Part shown: positions 1 to 11,814 of the stretch, one piece after another
Position numbering within the stretch: position 1 is the first letter of the stretch
Layout of the letters: every line of letters starts with the position of its first letter
Assembly: GCA_035222895.1 (NCBI GenBank)
Contig: JAVYIG010007530.1
Location: forward strand, 36,820-100,819
Length of the DNA stretch: 64,000 bases
From: Strongylocentrotus droebachiensis
Taxonomy: Eukaryota; Echinodermata; Echinoidea; Camarodonta; Strongylocentrotidae
Reading direction: 5' to 3'
Made by a program: the position numbers and the translations under genes
Notes under the pieces: generated by a model
Seen by the model: the letters and a program-made list of their open reading frames with translations, nothing else
Database searches by the model: none
Told to the model about the DNA's origin: nothing

Positions 1-440
1 ACTTAAACGCCAATTATTTGCTAAACCTACCCTATAATGAATGCCATTGCATTGATGGTGTGGTGAGATTTTGTAACTCAAACATAAAGTACATGTAGTT
101 TGATTTGCAGGATGGCAACTCAACATTTTTAGCTATCAAATTGACAATTGAATGTTCTGTATTCCTTGCAATGTATCAAAAGAGTGCATGCATACTGTAA
201 TAAATTTTTATTTGACAATTACAAAGTTGCTAGCCTTGTGATATTGTTGTTTAAGGTGGTTCTGAACCCGAAATAAAGTTGTTTTGATTTTAACATTGAT
301 AGTTTTCCCATGTTAGGTATAAAATAACACACAAACAAAAATCGAGCAACATTTCAGGCAATTCGGAATTACCTTTTAATATTAGAGACCCAGAAGTAGT
401 GGTGCACTTATTCAGAGTATCAAACCCAAATTGTACCCCA
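1..440. other. No gene recognised
   Basis: AT-rich sequence with no splice-bounded reading frame or repeat that I can see. Confidence 0.5.
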
Positions 441-454
441 TTATACAACCCTTT

Positions 455-745
455 TGTCGTAAACAACCCCCACTGAACAACAGCTCTTTTTTAAACAACT
501 TTTTTTAAACAACCCAGTTGGTGTAAACAACCTCCACTGAACAACAGCTCCTTTTTAAACAACCGTCTTTAAACAACACCGGTTGTTTAAATTGTGATTT
601 TAAACAAGTTGTTCAAAATGTTGATCAACTAAGTGTTTAAACTTTAAACAACTCGAGATGCTTAACATTTTAAACAACTCTCAGATCAGGTCACCCGTTA
701 ATCCGAGGTTGTTTAAACTTTTAAACAACTTGTTCACAAACATTT
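455..745. repeat. Array of TTTAAACAAC motifs in both orientations
   Basis: About a dozen copies of (T)TTAAACAAC or its reverse complement GTTGTTTAAA lie in roughly 290 bp. They include two near-identical direct blocks containing CACTGAACAACAGCTC (about 470 and 530). The mixture of orientations lets the segment fold on itself. I do not recognise the family. A short reading frame across it is an incidental translation of the repeat. Confidence 0.7.
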
Positions 746-761
746 TAACTGTGTCTCTGTA

Positions 762-835
762 TATATATATATACGTCTCTCTCTCTCTGTCTCTCTCTCT
801 ATCTATCTCTCTTCCCTCTCTCTCCCTCAATCGGC
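762..835. repeat. TA and CT microsatellite
   Basis: A short (TA)n run is followed directly by an imperfect (CT)n tract. The Ser/Leu-rich translation is microsatellite noise. Confidence 0.85.
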
Positions 836-899
836 CCCTCCCTTCATCTTTCCCAGATATACCTTCACCCCCTCACAATCATCACCCACTTATATAGAA

Positions 900-1510
900 C
901 ATTTTAAATATTCAAAATAAGAGATGACGTCATTGTGGTGGGGATTTCCCAAATTAATTGCCAGCGAATTCCAAACTCGGTATTGCTCAATTACATACAC
1001 ATTCCAATCAAATACTTCCTATTAATAATAACTGCATCCCCAAAAAAAATCGTCCGCGTGCATTTTTGTATGTTTGCCCCAGTGCCTCCGTGAATATTGA
1101 CATGTAGCCTTTGTCCAAAGCGGACTATATTATTGACATATCGGATCCAATGCTCAATAGTTGACCAAGGAAATGGTCTTCTGAATTTTATTATTTCATT
1201 CTTGAAGTGACAATAGAAATTAATGTAAATATCAGACAATACCAGCTGACTTTGATGTCCGTGTTTGATCTAGTTTTGATAGGAAATGTTCAAGACTCCT
1301 CAACATGCAGTGGCTGGCGCTATATATGCTGTAATGAATGGTTATTGTGCAATTTCGCAAATTACGAGATTTTATTTGAATCTTTTCTATAAAATGCTAA
1401 TGGACACTGAGGCTTAAGACTGTATGATAAGCTATCGAAAGAAAACAAAATATCCAGTTGGCCTATTTAACTACCACCCTTTAGAAATAAAGTCTAATTT
1501 TAGAAAGCCA
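900..1510. other. No gene recognised
   Basis: Two short overlapping frames on opposite strands have no recognisable domain or splice context. Nothing else stands out. Confidence 0.45.
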
Positions 1511-1521
1511 ATGTTTCCTCC

Positions 1522-1531
1522 CCTCTCCCCC

Positions 1532-1567
<36 letters not shown>

Positions 1568-1577
1568 GTGTGTGTGT

Positions 1578-1616
<39 letters not shown>

Positions 1617-1645
1617 CCTCTCTCTCTCTCTATCACATACACCAC
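1522..1645. repeat. Compound CT/TA/TG microsatellite
   Basis: (CT)n, (TA)n, (TG)n and again (CT)n run one after another. The Ser/Leu-rich translations here are noise. Confidence 0.9.
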
Positions 1646-2001
1646 TCTCTATCTCTGTTCATTTCAAAATGGGCCTATAAAAGAAGGGTTTTTCAACGAT
1701 ATGAACATCTTTCAGTTTCAGTTTTCAGTTTTTATCTTGACATGTCTTGACAAGTATTCTTCGAAATGTTGCAAACAATTAGCTCAATTAAGGAATTAAG
1801 AATGTTTGATATTATAACCATCCACTTTCAAGGATCGACACAAATTTAAAGAGCGAAATCCCTGCGCAAATAATAGAGATACCTCGTGATAAGCAAATTA
1901 TAGATTTCCAAAATATGTGTCTCTATACATGAGAAGTGATCGCTCATAAGGCAGTACATGTGCGACAGAGAACGGAACGAAAAAGCACAAAATGAAATAT
2001 A

Positions 2002-2183
2002 TACAGTAAAACCTGTCTTAGTGGCCACCTCTCTATAAAGGTCACATTTCTATAGGGGTCACCCATATTGCCTCCCTCGAGAAGGAAATGCGTGTTGAAG
2101 AACCTGTCTAGAATGGCCACCTGTCTACAGTGACCACTTACTGTGTTGTCCATTGGTGGCCTTAAGTTAAAGGTTTGACTGTA
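2002..2183. mobile_element. Short MITE with TACAGTaAAACCTG-type ends
   Basis: The left end TACAGTAAAACCTG is matched in inverse by AGGTTTGACTGTA at the right end. If the ends are taken as CAGT...ACTG, each side is flanked by TA, as in Tc1/mariner-like elements. The inside repeats short GGCCACCT/GACCACTT blocks. A second member lies at 51313-51489. There is no coding capacity, so it would be non-autonomous. Confidence 0.65.
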
Positions 2184-2189
2184 CTTTAT

Positions 2190-5100
2190 TACGAGAATGT
2201 CCATACCGCGTTGTTCTACACATCATACGGAATCTTAAAGCCCCACTGTCCTACTTGTAGCTACTTGCTCCCTCTATATATAGAAAACTTCTCCAATCGG
2301 TCCCCATGATCCTCTTTTTCTTATGTTAGTTGAGAGCTGGGTTAATGAGAAAGCCAACTGTCAGTGACCTCGCTGTGTGGTCTAATCCCTTCTGGCCCAG
2401 TAGTATTGATGGTCTTTAAAGTGTCCCAAATTCGCCAACTAACTTTGTGTACGGATATATTCAGTAATTCCTTGATGCAGCTAAAGCTTATAACAATATC
2501 AAGTTTAACTGATATGTAAGTATATTCTTAAATATTGTCGTACCACATATTGTGTCTTTTTTTAAACATACAAAAGTATGGAGCTATTAAGAGATAGCTC
2601 CATACAAAAAGTATAGCTGGGCCTACAGCTATAATTTTGCTCACTAATCTAAAGTCTAGAATCATATTGTGAAAACAAGAGTTGACCTCACATCGCAAAA
2701 AATATACATCAAACTTTTGTCATCCTAAAGTACAACAGGAAATACATTGATAAAAAGTTAATTAAATGACAAAGAAATTTGATCAAGAAGAAAGAAAAGT
2801 CGGAAAATGTTATATTGTTCCCCAACAATGAACTAGTCAATTCTCTTTACGATAGCAATTGACTTGCTAAAACGAGAAAGAAAAGTCAAGTTCACTTTCA
2901 GTAACTCTCTCTCACCACGCCATTTTCATTTACTTTCTCGTAAGGGTACAGGGCGAACTTGAGCGCACACGTACAAACAGATATGAATGCTAACAAAAAT
3001 GGGGACGATCTTGCACAAATATGGCCTTACCTATTAGATTCCAACGGACACGGTATCACACACTGCGGGGCGACGCCTCAAACCAATGCCAATTCCGACC
3101 CGAAGTTTCACCAACAGAGAAAAAAAACTTTCACCCCGCCAAAACTCGCCAAGTAAGTTAGAATCTACCTGAGATTGTAGTTTCGGAGGAACTTTCTCTC
3201 CTAAACGTGTGTGCGAAACGTCGTGAGGATTTAGGCGACGGCTGTGTAATATGACTCCTATACGGACGGGTAAGTGAAGTTTGTTTTTGAGGAAGCGATT
3301 GTGACTAGCAAAAGTAAAAATGATGAAAAAAATTATCGCACACCGCTTTCTATTTATTCCCCCCAGTACAATAGGCCAAGTACGGTTCAACTTCAGAACA
3401 CACACACACACACATGCAATATGCCTGGTGAATTCATAAAGTACACACACACACACGCACACACAATCAGATACTGGGGTTTGGGGAATGAAAAGAAGAG
3501 ACTCGCTGTGAATAAAAAGAAAGGGATTTGTGTTTGTATGAATACATTTTTTTCCTCCAAATATAATAACTGATACCAGACATACCTCGTTGAAGCGTAG
3601 AAAAAATAGCTTGCGGTTTCAATCGGGGAATTTCTTTAGACTTCTTTTTTCGCTTTTTTCTCTTTTCTGTGGTGGAGCCAGGAAGCAAGTGCTTTCCAAC
3701 CCGATAGATAGGTTTACTTCGGCGGGTGCAAGAAAATGGCGGCCGCTCACCTGTACGTTGCGCTCTCCCGATAAGTGAAATCTACTAATGTCGTCTGTAT
3801 TCGCTCGAATCGCTCTTAACACTGCCTAGTACGATAATTTCTATCCTTCACGTCTCTCCCTCTCTCCCTCTCCTTCCCTCTCTCTCTATCTCTCTCTCCC
3901 ATTTATTTCGTTACTTCTTGGATTAGATATAAATAGATAAGAAACGTGGAAAAAGGAGCGTCATTAAACTGACTTTTATACATGTTCACGTGCTTATATT
4001 ATCCTTGTGTACATTCGCAAGAGATAGCGGTACAAGGCTCTGGAACCCAGATCGTTTTAATGCAAGTGTTTATTGACTGGTTAACCATCAACTTCGCTTT
4101 CTGGATGGCCGCCTGACTTCAGCTTCGAGCTTGTTTTTCACCTTTTAGTTTTTTTTAGTTTTCATGGGGCTAAAGTCCAAGCACGACTCGAGTAATCACC
4201 CGCCCGAAGTCACGGCATCAGATTTACTGAGAGGTCTGATAAGAAAGTTATCTGCAAACCAGATCTCAAATATGCAGTTCATTCGAAGGTTTTTGTCGGC
4301 ACGCATACTCTACTTTAAAAAAATATAAAAAATCCGTAGACCTTAGTCATTTCTTTATTTTCGATGACGTAAAGATGGTATCATCAATCATAGTCGTCAT
4401 CATCGTCGTCATCATCCTCTTCGGCAATAGCTCCTCCCATCTATGACGTTTACAGCGAGGGTCGTGGCTGACATAGTTTACGCCCATCTCCTCCCCCTCG
4501 ATTAAAAGCCCAGGAAAGAATGTAAGGTTTTAAAACTTAAAATCCGATACAATTTGCAACATGAGACTAGATACACCCTCTCCCTTGTCCTGGAAAAACT
4601 CCGCCCCAAATTTGCCCCAGGTTTTGCGGCGGAATATACAGCGGGGGTTACCCCCAGACACCGTCGTTTTCTTTATCGTTATTCAGTTTTGTTCCATATG
4701 TCGTTCTCTTGCTTTTCTTTTAATCCCTTTTTAAATATTTTGTTCACCTCTTTATTGATAGGTCGAAAACAAAATTTTCGGTAACGTAATCATCATTTCA
4801 TCACACAAAAGTTTCCTTATCAAGTAAAAAATGTGTGTTGATATCCTCGACCTATAATATTGGAAAATAATATGATCCGACTTCTTCACGAAGGTGGTAT
4901 ACCATTCGATTTACCGGATGGACCGTGACAGTAAATTGAGATTTTTAGATTTGTAACAAAATCTGTCAAGATGCAGGCAAAACATAAATCTTGAAAATAT
5001 CCCTTTTTACCACCACTCTTCTTCAAAAACAAAGAACAACTATAAATGTTGTCATTTCATTTTAATTACACACCTCTTCTGTCGTCTCGATCGCCTTTCT

Positions 5101-5260
5101 AGAAAAAATAGTTTAGACCATGGTTTAGTTAAAAACCTGATTTTCGAATGATTTATTTTGTACTTTTCGCAAAGTGCTGTTGAACCAAAGGCAGGGTGAA
5201 TCAAGCGGTGGCTGAGTAATTCCAATTACTTTTTGAGGATAAAATAGAGCTGCCACAAAA
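2190..5260. other. No gene recognised; partly CpG-richer
   Basis: The stretch 2940-3830 has more CpG than its surroundings. It contains donor-like sites on the plus strand (GTAAGT near 3153 and 3270) and on the minus strand (ACAG|GTGAGC near 3753), so a non-coding first exon or promoter is possible. No exon can be defined. CA repeats lie at about 3398-3465, a CT-rich tract at 3850-3900, and CRE-like TGACGTAA/TGACGTTT words near 4364 and 4443. Confidence 0.3.
2567..2595. repeat. Perfect 11-bp inverted repeat
   Basis: TATGGAGCTAT and ATAGCTCCATA are separated by six bases and can form a small hairpin. No run of T or gene context suggests a function. Confidence 0.6.
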
Positions 5261-5276
5261 TATCATATCAGACATA

Positions 5277-5679
5277 CAGTGCGTATAAAAAAAAAGTTTA
5301 CCCCACTTGGGTTGCTTCTGAAAAAGTTATAACCTATTTGATATTGAATCATAATTCATGGTAAATTGTAACTAATATTCTCTCTAATGATACCATATTC
5401 ACAATTGTGCTACCGCGGATGACTGAGCAGCAGGCTTTTCAAAAAGTTCTTTCAAAATCCTCGTGAACCAAGTTTAGGCTGAAGCATGGGTCAAAAACCT
5501 TCATTTGACTTCATTTATTGACGCTGGTTTTCAGTCACCCGTGGAATGAACATTATGAATAAGGTATAATTGTACAGAAAACAATTTACTTTTCATCATA
5601 AAATAGATTTAAAAGTCATATTTTTATGATTTTTTAATTAGGAGCTACCAAAGTTGGGTACACTTTTTGTTACGCTCTG
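5277..5679. mobile_element. hAT-like MITE
   Basis: The ends are CAGTGCGTA and, inverted, CAGAGCGTA. The inverted repeat continues for about 30 bp (poly-A, then GTTTACCCC on one side and GTGTACCC on the other, then ACTT). The flanks TCAGACATA and TCAGATATA look like an 8-9 bp target duplication with one mismatch. CAGNG ends and an 8-bp duplication are the hAT signature. About 400 bp with no transposase frame, so non-autonomous. Confidence 0.7.
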
Positions 5680-5689
5680 TCAGATATAG

Positions 5690-7015
5690 GCCTACTTGGA
5701 TTTGTCATAACAAGGTGACATTAAATTAAACCATGATATCATGAAATCACAACCACACAGCAGTAACAACAGTATGAATTCAAAACAAAACTAATAAAAT
5801 ATCTGTGCAAACGGTCTTAGGTTTTTAAATTTAAATTCAACATTTTCACAAGTCAGTCATCTGTGCATGCCGAAATTAACATTAACATCATAAGGTTCGT
5901 AATAGATTTCAAATGAAGGTTCTTACCTACTCGAGTACAATTAGTAAAACTTGTACAATTTACAAGAAATTGCCCAATAAATTTCTTCTCATTTCAAGGA
6001 CCTAATGAAAAGGTTATGTTTCAGATTATACACATTTTGATGGCAAAAAATATATTTATTTGTCTAAAGAAAATTGATTTATATATAATTTCGTATTCAA
6101 AATCACGAGTACTACAAATTGTTGTCAACTCCTCAATGTATCTGAAATAAAACTGTCAAAACACCAAGATAAACTTTTAATGTGGCATAGAAGTATAGAT
6201 ATAGTACGATTCAATTATCTAATAGTCATTTTGAAAGTTTTTTCTGTAACAAAATAACATTTTCGACATGTTTTTGTTTGTTTTTTGAGAGTCAAGAATC
6301 ATAATGGTCATTAATGTGATCATATCCAAACTTTAATTAGTGCTTTCAATATCTGTTTGGTAATTCATTTTTACTGAATTCTCTTCATAACATTTTTTTC
6401 CGGGGGGGTGGCTCACCCTTAAAGTAATATTACAGAACACTAATTAACTGTAAGAACGAATGAGTGTTTAAGTTCGCTACGGTTGCCACGTACCCGTTTT
6501 ATTACCCTCATTATGGAGTTCACGTAATATGTTTTCTTCAATAGAAAGCGGATTTATTAGCCCCTTACAAGACGAAAGGGTTGTAAACGAAAGGGGGTCG
6601 GACAATTTGAGGGCTATTTGTCGATCATACGATTCTACATGCAGGGGCGGATACGGGATTCTATTCAGGAGGGGCACAGTTAAAATGAATCTTTGACGAT
6701 AAAACTATCTTATTAACAATAATAAAAAGGTTTTCATATCTTTTGGATCTTTGCGGGGGTCGAAGATTTGAAAAGAACGCAATAACACAATTAGGACCAT
6801 TTTTGTGCACTCAGGGTATGGTAGATTGACTTTGAAAGGGGGCCTAGCACAGTTGCCCCTCCCACTAAATTTTTCTAGAAGAACATATTTGTGGCATCGA
6901 TAAAGGTAACGCCTAGCATTGTCATAATATTATTGTGCAATTTTGAACAAAATGCACATTTAACAAGTTTTTAGGACATGTTCTCTAATCATAATTCAAA
7001 CATACATGTAGATGT
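5690..7015. other. No gene recognised
   Basis: AT-rich sequence with only short unsupported frames. Confidence 0.45.
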
Positions 7016-7020
7016 AAAAA

Positions 7021-7077
7021 CCTCCACCCCTTCCTCCCTCCCTTCCTCCCTCCCTTCTCTTTCTTCTTCTTCTTTTT

Positions 7078-7121
<44 letters not shown>

Positions 7122-7347
7122 GCTCTTCCTCTCTTATTTTCTCTCTCTATTTTCTGTCGTTATCTCGATCTCTCTCTCTCTCTTTCTCTCTTTCTCTGTT
7201 TGTCTCTCTCTTCCCCTCCATATGTCTCTCTCTCTCTCTGTCTCTCTCTGTCTCTCCCTCTCTCCCAACCTCTTTCCTTCTCTTTCTCTTGCTTTCTCTC
7301 TCTCTTCCTCTTTCCCTCTCTCCTTCTCTCTCTCTCTCTCACACTCT

Positions 7348-7386
<39 letters not shown>

Positions 7387-7412
7387 CCTCCCTCCCCCTC
7401 TCTCTCTCTCCA
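7021..7412. repeat. Long CT-rich microsatellite
   Basis: Nearly 400 bp of imperfect (CT)n with CTTC and CCCT interruptions. All long frames through it encode only Ser/Leu/Pro-rich or Arg/Glu-rich low-complexity sequence. Confidence 0.95.
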
Positions 7413-7429
7413 ACCCCTTCTTATCTCCA

Positions 7430-8878
7430 TTGTATATTCATATCACTTTGGGGATAAGATACTACTTTACTCACTTCATGTTTGTTTTTCCGTTGTCTAA
7501 CAAATCAATGGTCTGTTCCTTTTTCTTTTCATTTTCTTTCTTTCTCTTTTTTTTCTTCTTCCCTTCTACCCCCTTTACCTCTCTCTATCTAGAATCATTA
7601 TCAGTTTCACAATGGCAAATTACAGCTTCGTAAGCACACGATTTGCTAACGACCTTTGGACTACAAAAAAGAAAAAAAGACTGATAATACGAAACGAGTT
7701 TGAATCGCGATGGAAGACTTTCACAATGAAAAGGGCATGAGCTTCTGTGCACCTGCGGGTCTTGTTTCGATGTTCGTGGGATTGCAAAAGCAGGTGTAAA
7801 TCTAGATTCTCTTTTAATATGAGCATCACTTCGCTTGGTATAACATAGACGATTTGTATTGTTAATGAGTCGCATACAGGGAGTCGTAGTAGTTTTGGAA
7901 GTGAAATCGATACCGTCATTTGGGGGTTCGTTCTTGATTACTTAATTGTCACGGGATAGTTGATGAAAATGACTCCCTGCATACGCACGAATATGTGTAC
8001 TATTAAAGTCAAATACATCATTTGGTAGTTGCTAATAGGTTGGAAGATCTAGGAGGTTTAATTGTTTCAAGGGATCTTCACTTGATTATACTAACCATGC
8101 TTTTCTATGATCGAGATCAGAATCTCACGATTCAGTGTGATTCATGGAAAAGGGAGATTTTGATCTCGATTCAAACGTCGATATTTAAATCTCACTCATC
8201 ACTAATTGTGATTTTTTACCCGAAAGTGTTTGTAACAAATTATTGAAAAAAAGTCATTGTTACTTTGGATTGAAAGGGGGTCGAATAGTTGTATTGTTTT
8301 CTGAGGATAATATCGCAACACAATCTGATCAACTGTTCAAAATTTGATTCCATTTTCATTCGTGTATTGTATTTTTCTATTTTTAAATTTTTGTTTGTAA
8401 GACATAAATCTCAATTGTTTCACTCGGTAGGCTACCAGCATGCCTGAGGTGGGACCCGGATATATGCAACTTTGAATAATAAATTAAATGAATATTTTCA
8501 TGCCCTCACGATGCCCATGGTTGCGCTAGGAATGCATCCCCCGGGCAGTGGATATGGTGCACACATTTTATACAGGTTATGAATCCATCGAGCCGGAATT
8601 TGATGTATAAAATGAGATTTGAAGTCAGTACCAAAAATTGGATATTAAAGTATACACGCGCATAATTATAACCTTATGAATGATTTATGATCGTGAACAG
8701 CATGATGTATTAAAATTGTAATGATTTTGAGAAAGCTAATAACACAATCACATCTTTACTCCTACCATGCTTATTCATAATCATATGGGAAGAGGGGGCG
8801 ATGATAGTCATAAAGACTGTTAGAATACCACAGTCATATGTTTCCCAATACAATGGAAATACAAAGGTCATGATAACT
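7430..8878. other. No gene recognised
   Basis: Several short frames (for example 7620-7919 minus and 8022-8246 plus) lack domains, splice borders or matching neighbours. Confidence 0.45.
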
Positions 8879-9130
8879 GATTGATTGATTGATTGATTTT
8901 ATTCGCCAAGCCTCTAACATACAACAATATACAAGACTAACAGATCAAAATGAAATCAGCTTGAACAGGATTACCCACGAAAGCTCGAGAGCTTATTTCC
9001 AGTGGGGTCTCCGACTTTACATGTACAACATCAATAAGTTAAAATCATATTATTTACAGACAACTCTCTTCATGACTTCTAGAAAGTTCACGTTCTTCTT
9101 TACGACTTTGTCTCCTCTTAAAATGTGAAC
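8879..9130 (-). mobile_element. LINE 3' end with (ATCA)n tail
   Basis: Read on the minus strand, the segment ends with GGCGAATAAAATC followed by (AATC)n. Upstream is a GGAAATAAGCTC...GAGCTTTCGTGG stretch. This resembles the 3' untranslated end and short-repeat tail of CR1/L2-type LINEs. No reverse transcriptase residues are visible, so this is a 5'-truncated copy. Confidence 0.55.
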
Positions 9131-9488
9131 ATTGAGAAAAGGTTGGGTTGTAATCAAGAGTTACAAAGGTCGTTCATTATTACATCAGTAAAAATTACGA
9201 AACCACGCTTTTACGCCGTGCACAATAACACAATGCAGGACTTTAGTTAAACGAGCGAAATTCATTTGGCTTGTTTTCAGAAAGCAGGGAAAGAAAAGTA
9301 AATAAAATTATCTTTTCTCTGTTGACTCTTTATCCTTTCGAGGCTTAATTAGCCTTCGTCAGCGCCTGAGAAGTAATAACTAACTGAATTTAATTCCGCA
9401 ATGACGCAAATAAAGAGCCTTTCCTTTCTTTAATCAGTTGGCGTATCCAGCAGGAGGATTATAAAGGGCGGAGATAGTGTCGATTACG

Positions 9489-9505
9489 CCCCCCCCCCCC
9501 CCCCC
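9489..9505. repeat. Poly-C tract
   Basis: Run of 17 C. See the finding on poly-C/poly-G tracts. Confidence 0.9.
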
Positions 9506-9597
9506 ATCATAATCATGACGTTCCCTGGGAATGTTCGCAGGTGCACAAAAACTACATTTTTTATGTGCGACTCCATAAAAAGTGGATTTCCAATACT

Positions 9598-9965
9598 TAG
9601 AGAGTCATAGGGATATTTTCTTTTCCAGGGAAAATACTGGTTCCCAAAATAGTAAAACTAGTGGTATAGACTATCCTCTAAAAAGAACAATTCAACCACT
9701 TCTTTTGAATGGATTCCACTGTATAATTCGGAGTGGGTTTAACTCTGACGCGTGCGAATCCCTCCTAAAAAATGTATTTCCATTATCATTATTATTATCA
9801 TCATATAGGGATCTCTTCTTTTCCAGGGGAAATACTGGCTCCCAAAATAATACAACTAGTGGTATATCCACTCAAAAGATCAATTCAGCAACTTCTTTTG
9901 AATTAATTCTATTGTATAATTTGGAGTATAGGTTCAATTTTAATGCGTGCAAATCCCTCCAATGA
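9598..9965. repeat. Tandem duplication, unit about 185 bp
   Basis: Two diverged direct copies (about 9598-9780 and 9800-9965) share a TTTTCCAGGG(G)AAATACTGG block, a CTAGTGGTATA block and the ending GCGTGC(A/G)AATCCCTCC. The reading frame across both copies is incidental. Confidence 0.75.
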
Positions 9966-10082
9966 CTGCTAATTTGTTTATTTCCATTCCCTTGCCCTTT
10001 AATAACAAAAAAGTGATATAAATTGTAAATAAGTCATAATTATAATTGGGATAACCTACCATGGAACACACTGATGCTAGCG

Positions 10083-10097
10083 CCCCCCCCCCCCCCC
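10083..10097. repeat. Poly-C tract
   Basis: Run of about 15 C, interrupted by G and then continuing C-rich. Confidence 0.85.
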
Positions 10098-10371
10098 GCC
10101 CCCTCCGCTCCCTTTCTATTATATCAATTTCTGGCCACATGCCACAGACTGACCATAGTAAACCGAACGATTGAAAACAGTTCCTTGCTGGCTGTTATCG
10201 GGTCGGTTCTAATCCGAAAACAACATATTAACCATTAATTTGGAAACAAAATGTTTACCTTTTGTCATAAACTTGATTGGGACAGGGTGGTTTATTTATT
10301 CTCGATAAATACAGTTAATAAAAGGACATTTTGTTTTCATAACGCAGCTTGCTACTATACAATACTCTACT

Positions 10372-11156
10372 GCGCTTACCCCGGCTGTAGCTGAGCTGCC
10401 ATAAGACGCTAAAGCATTCAATGAATTTTTATCGGGTACCCATTTACTTTCAACTTTCAACTTTCAAGTTTCAAGTTTCAAGATAATTTGTTCCACATTT
10501 TACAAAAAATATAGACATACATATACAAATATAAATTATATATGTATATTTATATAATATGAGCATGTCTCAACGATTCTCAATTCATATAATAGATTAA
10601 GTAGCATGCGAGGAACATATTGAAAAGCAGTGCTTGTATATTATAGCGATAGGTTAATGGTAAAATAAGTATTGTAAAAGTAAAAACCATAGCAGGAGAG
10701 AAAGACGTAGTTTAGAGGGGCAAATTATAGCACAATGGAATAGGAAATGTGTATACAAATAACAATGCATTAGCACAAATACCCAGAGTCACCCGGATAA
10801 AATGCGTAGTCACCCGAGCAATTTAGTTGGCATAGTACACAGTAATTTGTTTTTTACATTAATAACCGGAACATGCATTATTAATTAACAATTAAGACTA
10901 TCGTTGGAGAAAAAAGGTAACAAGGACTGGGGAGGGCAAACAAATTATATTAGACATAAGAATATAAAAGGAAAACTCGAAGTTTTCGCTTATGGCAATT
11001 TAACGATGGTGCTTCCTCAACCTCCGATTTTAAACTGTCCCACATGGGTGGAGAGTGGCACATGTCTTGCCAAAGGAGATTAGTGCCGTGGCAGGACTCG
11101 AACCTCAAACCTTGTGATCCAAACTCGGGTGACGTATCCGCTAAACCACGACACCT
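10372..11156 (-). mobile_element. tRNA-derived SINE interrupted by another insertion
   Basis: On the minus strand the element starts near 11156 with GGTGTCGTGG. It has a pol III A box (TGGTTTAGCGG, 11148-11138) and a perfect B box (GGTTCGAGTCC, 11104-11094), followed by the SINE body (GCACTAATCTCCTTTGGCAAG). The body stops near 11036 and resumes at 10446-10372 (GGGTACCCGATAAAAATTC...CCGGGGTAA). The intervening 590 bp is a separate insertion. Other members lie at 19914-20207, 26284-26548 and 59593-59835. Confidence 0.8.
10447..11035 (-). mobile_element. LINE 3' fragment nested in the SINE
   Basis: On the minus strand this 590-bp insert ends with AAATTATCTTGAAACTTG followed by repeated TTGAAAC/TTGAAAG units. 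Such 3' short tandem tails are typical of CR1/L2-type LINEs. A related tail lies at 14345-14420. No coding remnant is visible. Confidence 0.5.
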
Positions 11157-11204
11157 TTTCTTATTACATATTTAGTTTAACCGTACTTTTCATTTCACTT
11201 GTTT

Positions 11205-11278
11205 TGTAAAGCGCTTAGAAACTGTACTTGTATACCAGCGCTATATAAATCTTAATTATTATTATTATTATTATTATT
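11205..11278 (+). mobile_element. Retrotransposon 3' tail with (ATT)n
   Basis: AAGCGCTTAGAAACTG and GCGCTATATAAAT precede (ATT)n. The same tail ends the LINE at 15618-15930, the segment at 28221-28284 and the local SINEs. Confidence 0.65.
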
Positions 11279-11531
11279 TTCTTCACTGAATGACATTGAT
11301 CAATATAAATAGTCGTAACATTGAACTACTGTTTAAGGTTCTGCGAAGATATAAACTTCATGTATTCTCATTTCACGAAAATAGGTAAGAACAAAATAAA
11401 TGCAACATTAGGCAACAGTGTAGCACCCAAGGGAGGAAATCAATTCTAAAAATGTAAATGACACATTGAATGTTGAAGTGTTGCAAGTGTTTTTAGTTGA
11501 AACTGAAATGTGATATTCAGTGGATGACTCC

Positions 11532-11813
11532 CCAGGGTAGTGTTTCACAAAGACTGAGATCGACTTTAAGTTGGACTTAAATATGGCGGGCCATTCATGC
11601 CACTATTTGCTCTCACCATTTTGATCTTTTGATAACATTTTTTCTTTCAATAATGATTTTTTTTTTTTTTTAATTATGTAGATGTGTGACCATGATGTTT
11701 ACGTCCCTTGAGAGACCATTGCCAGTAAATGATGAGAGCTAAACAGTGGCATGAACAGCCTGCCATAGTGAAGTCCAACTTAAACTCGATCTTAGCCATG
11801 AAATACCTCCTGG
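11532..11813. mobile_element. Foldback element, arms about 90 bp
   Basis: The left arm (GTGTTTCACAAAGACTGAG, then ATCGACTTTAAGTTGGACTT, then CATTCATGCCACT) is matched in inverse by the right arm (CAGTGGCATGAACAGCC...AAGTCCAACTTAAACTCGAT...CATGAAATAC). An unpaired centre contains poly-T. Non-coding. Confidence 0.8.
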
Positions 11814-11814
11814 T

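Noticed and set aside
7134-7633. Long Ser/Leu-rich and Arg/Glu-rich frames
   Set aside because: Translations of the CT microsatellite. The same holds for the frames at 14108-14945, 17412-17849, 41609-42169, 42589-42931, 50043-50409, 52197-52594, 53760-54142, 57507-57918 and 61146-61442.
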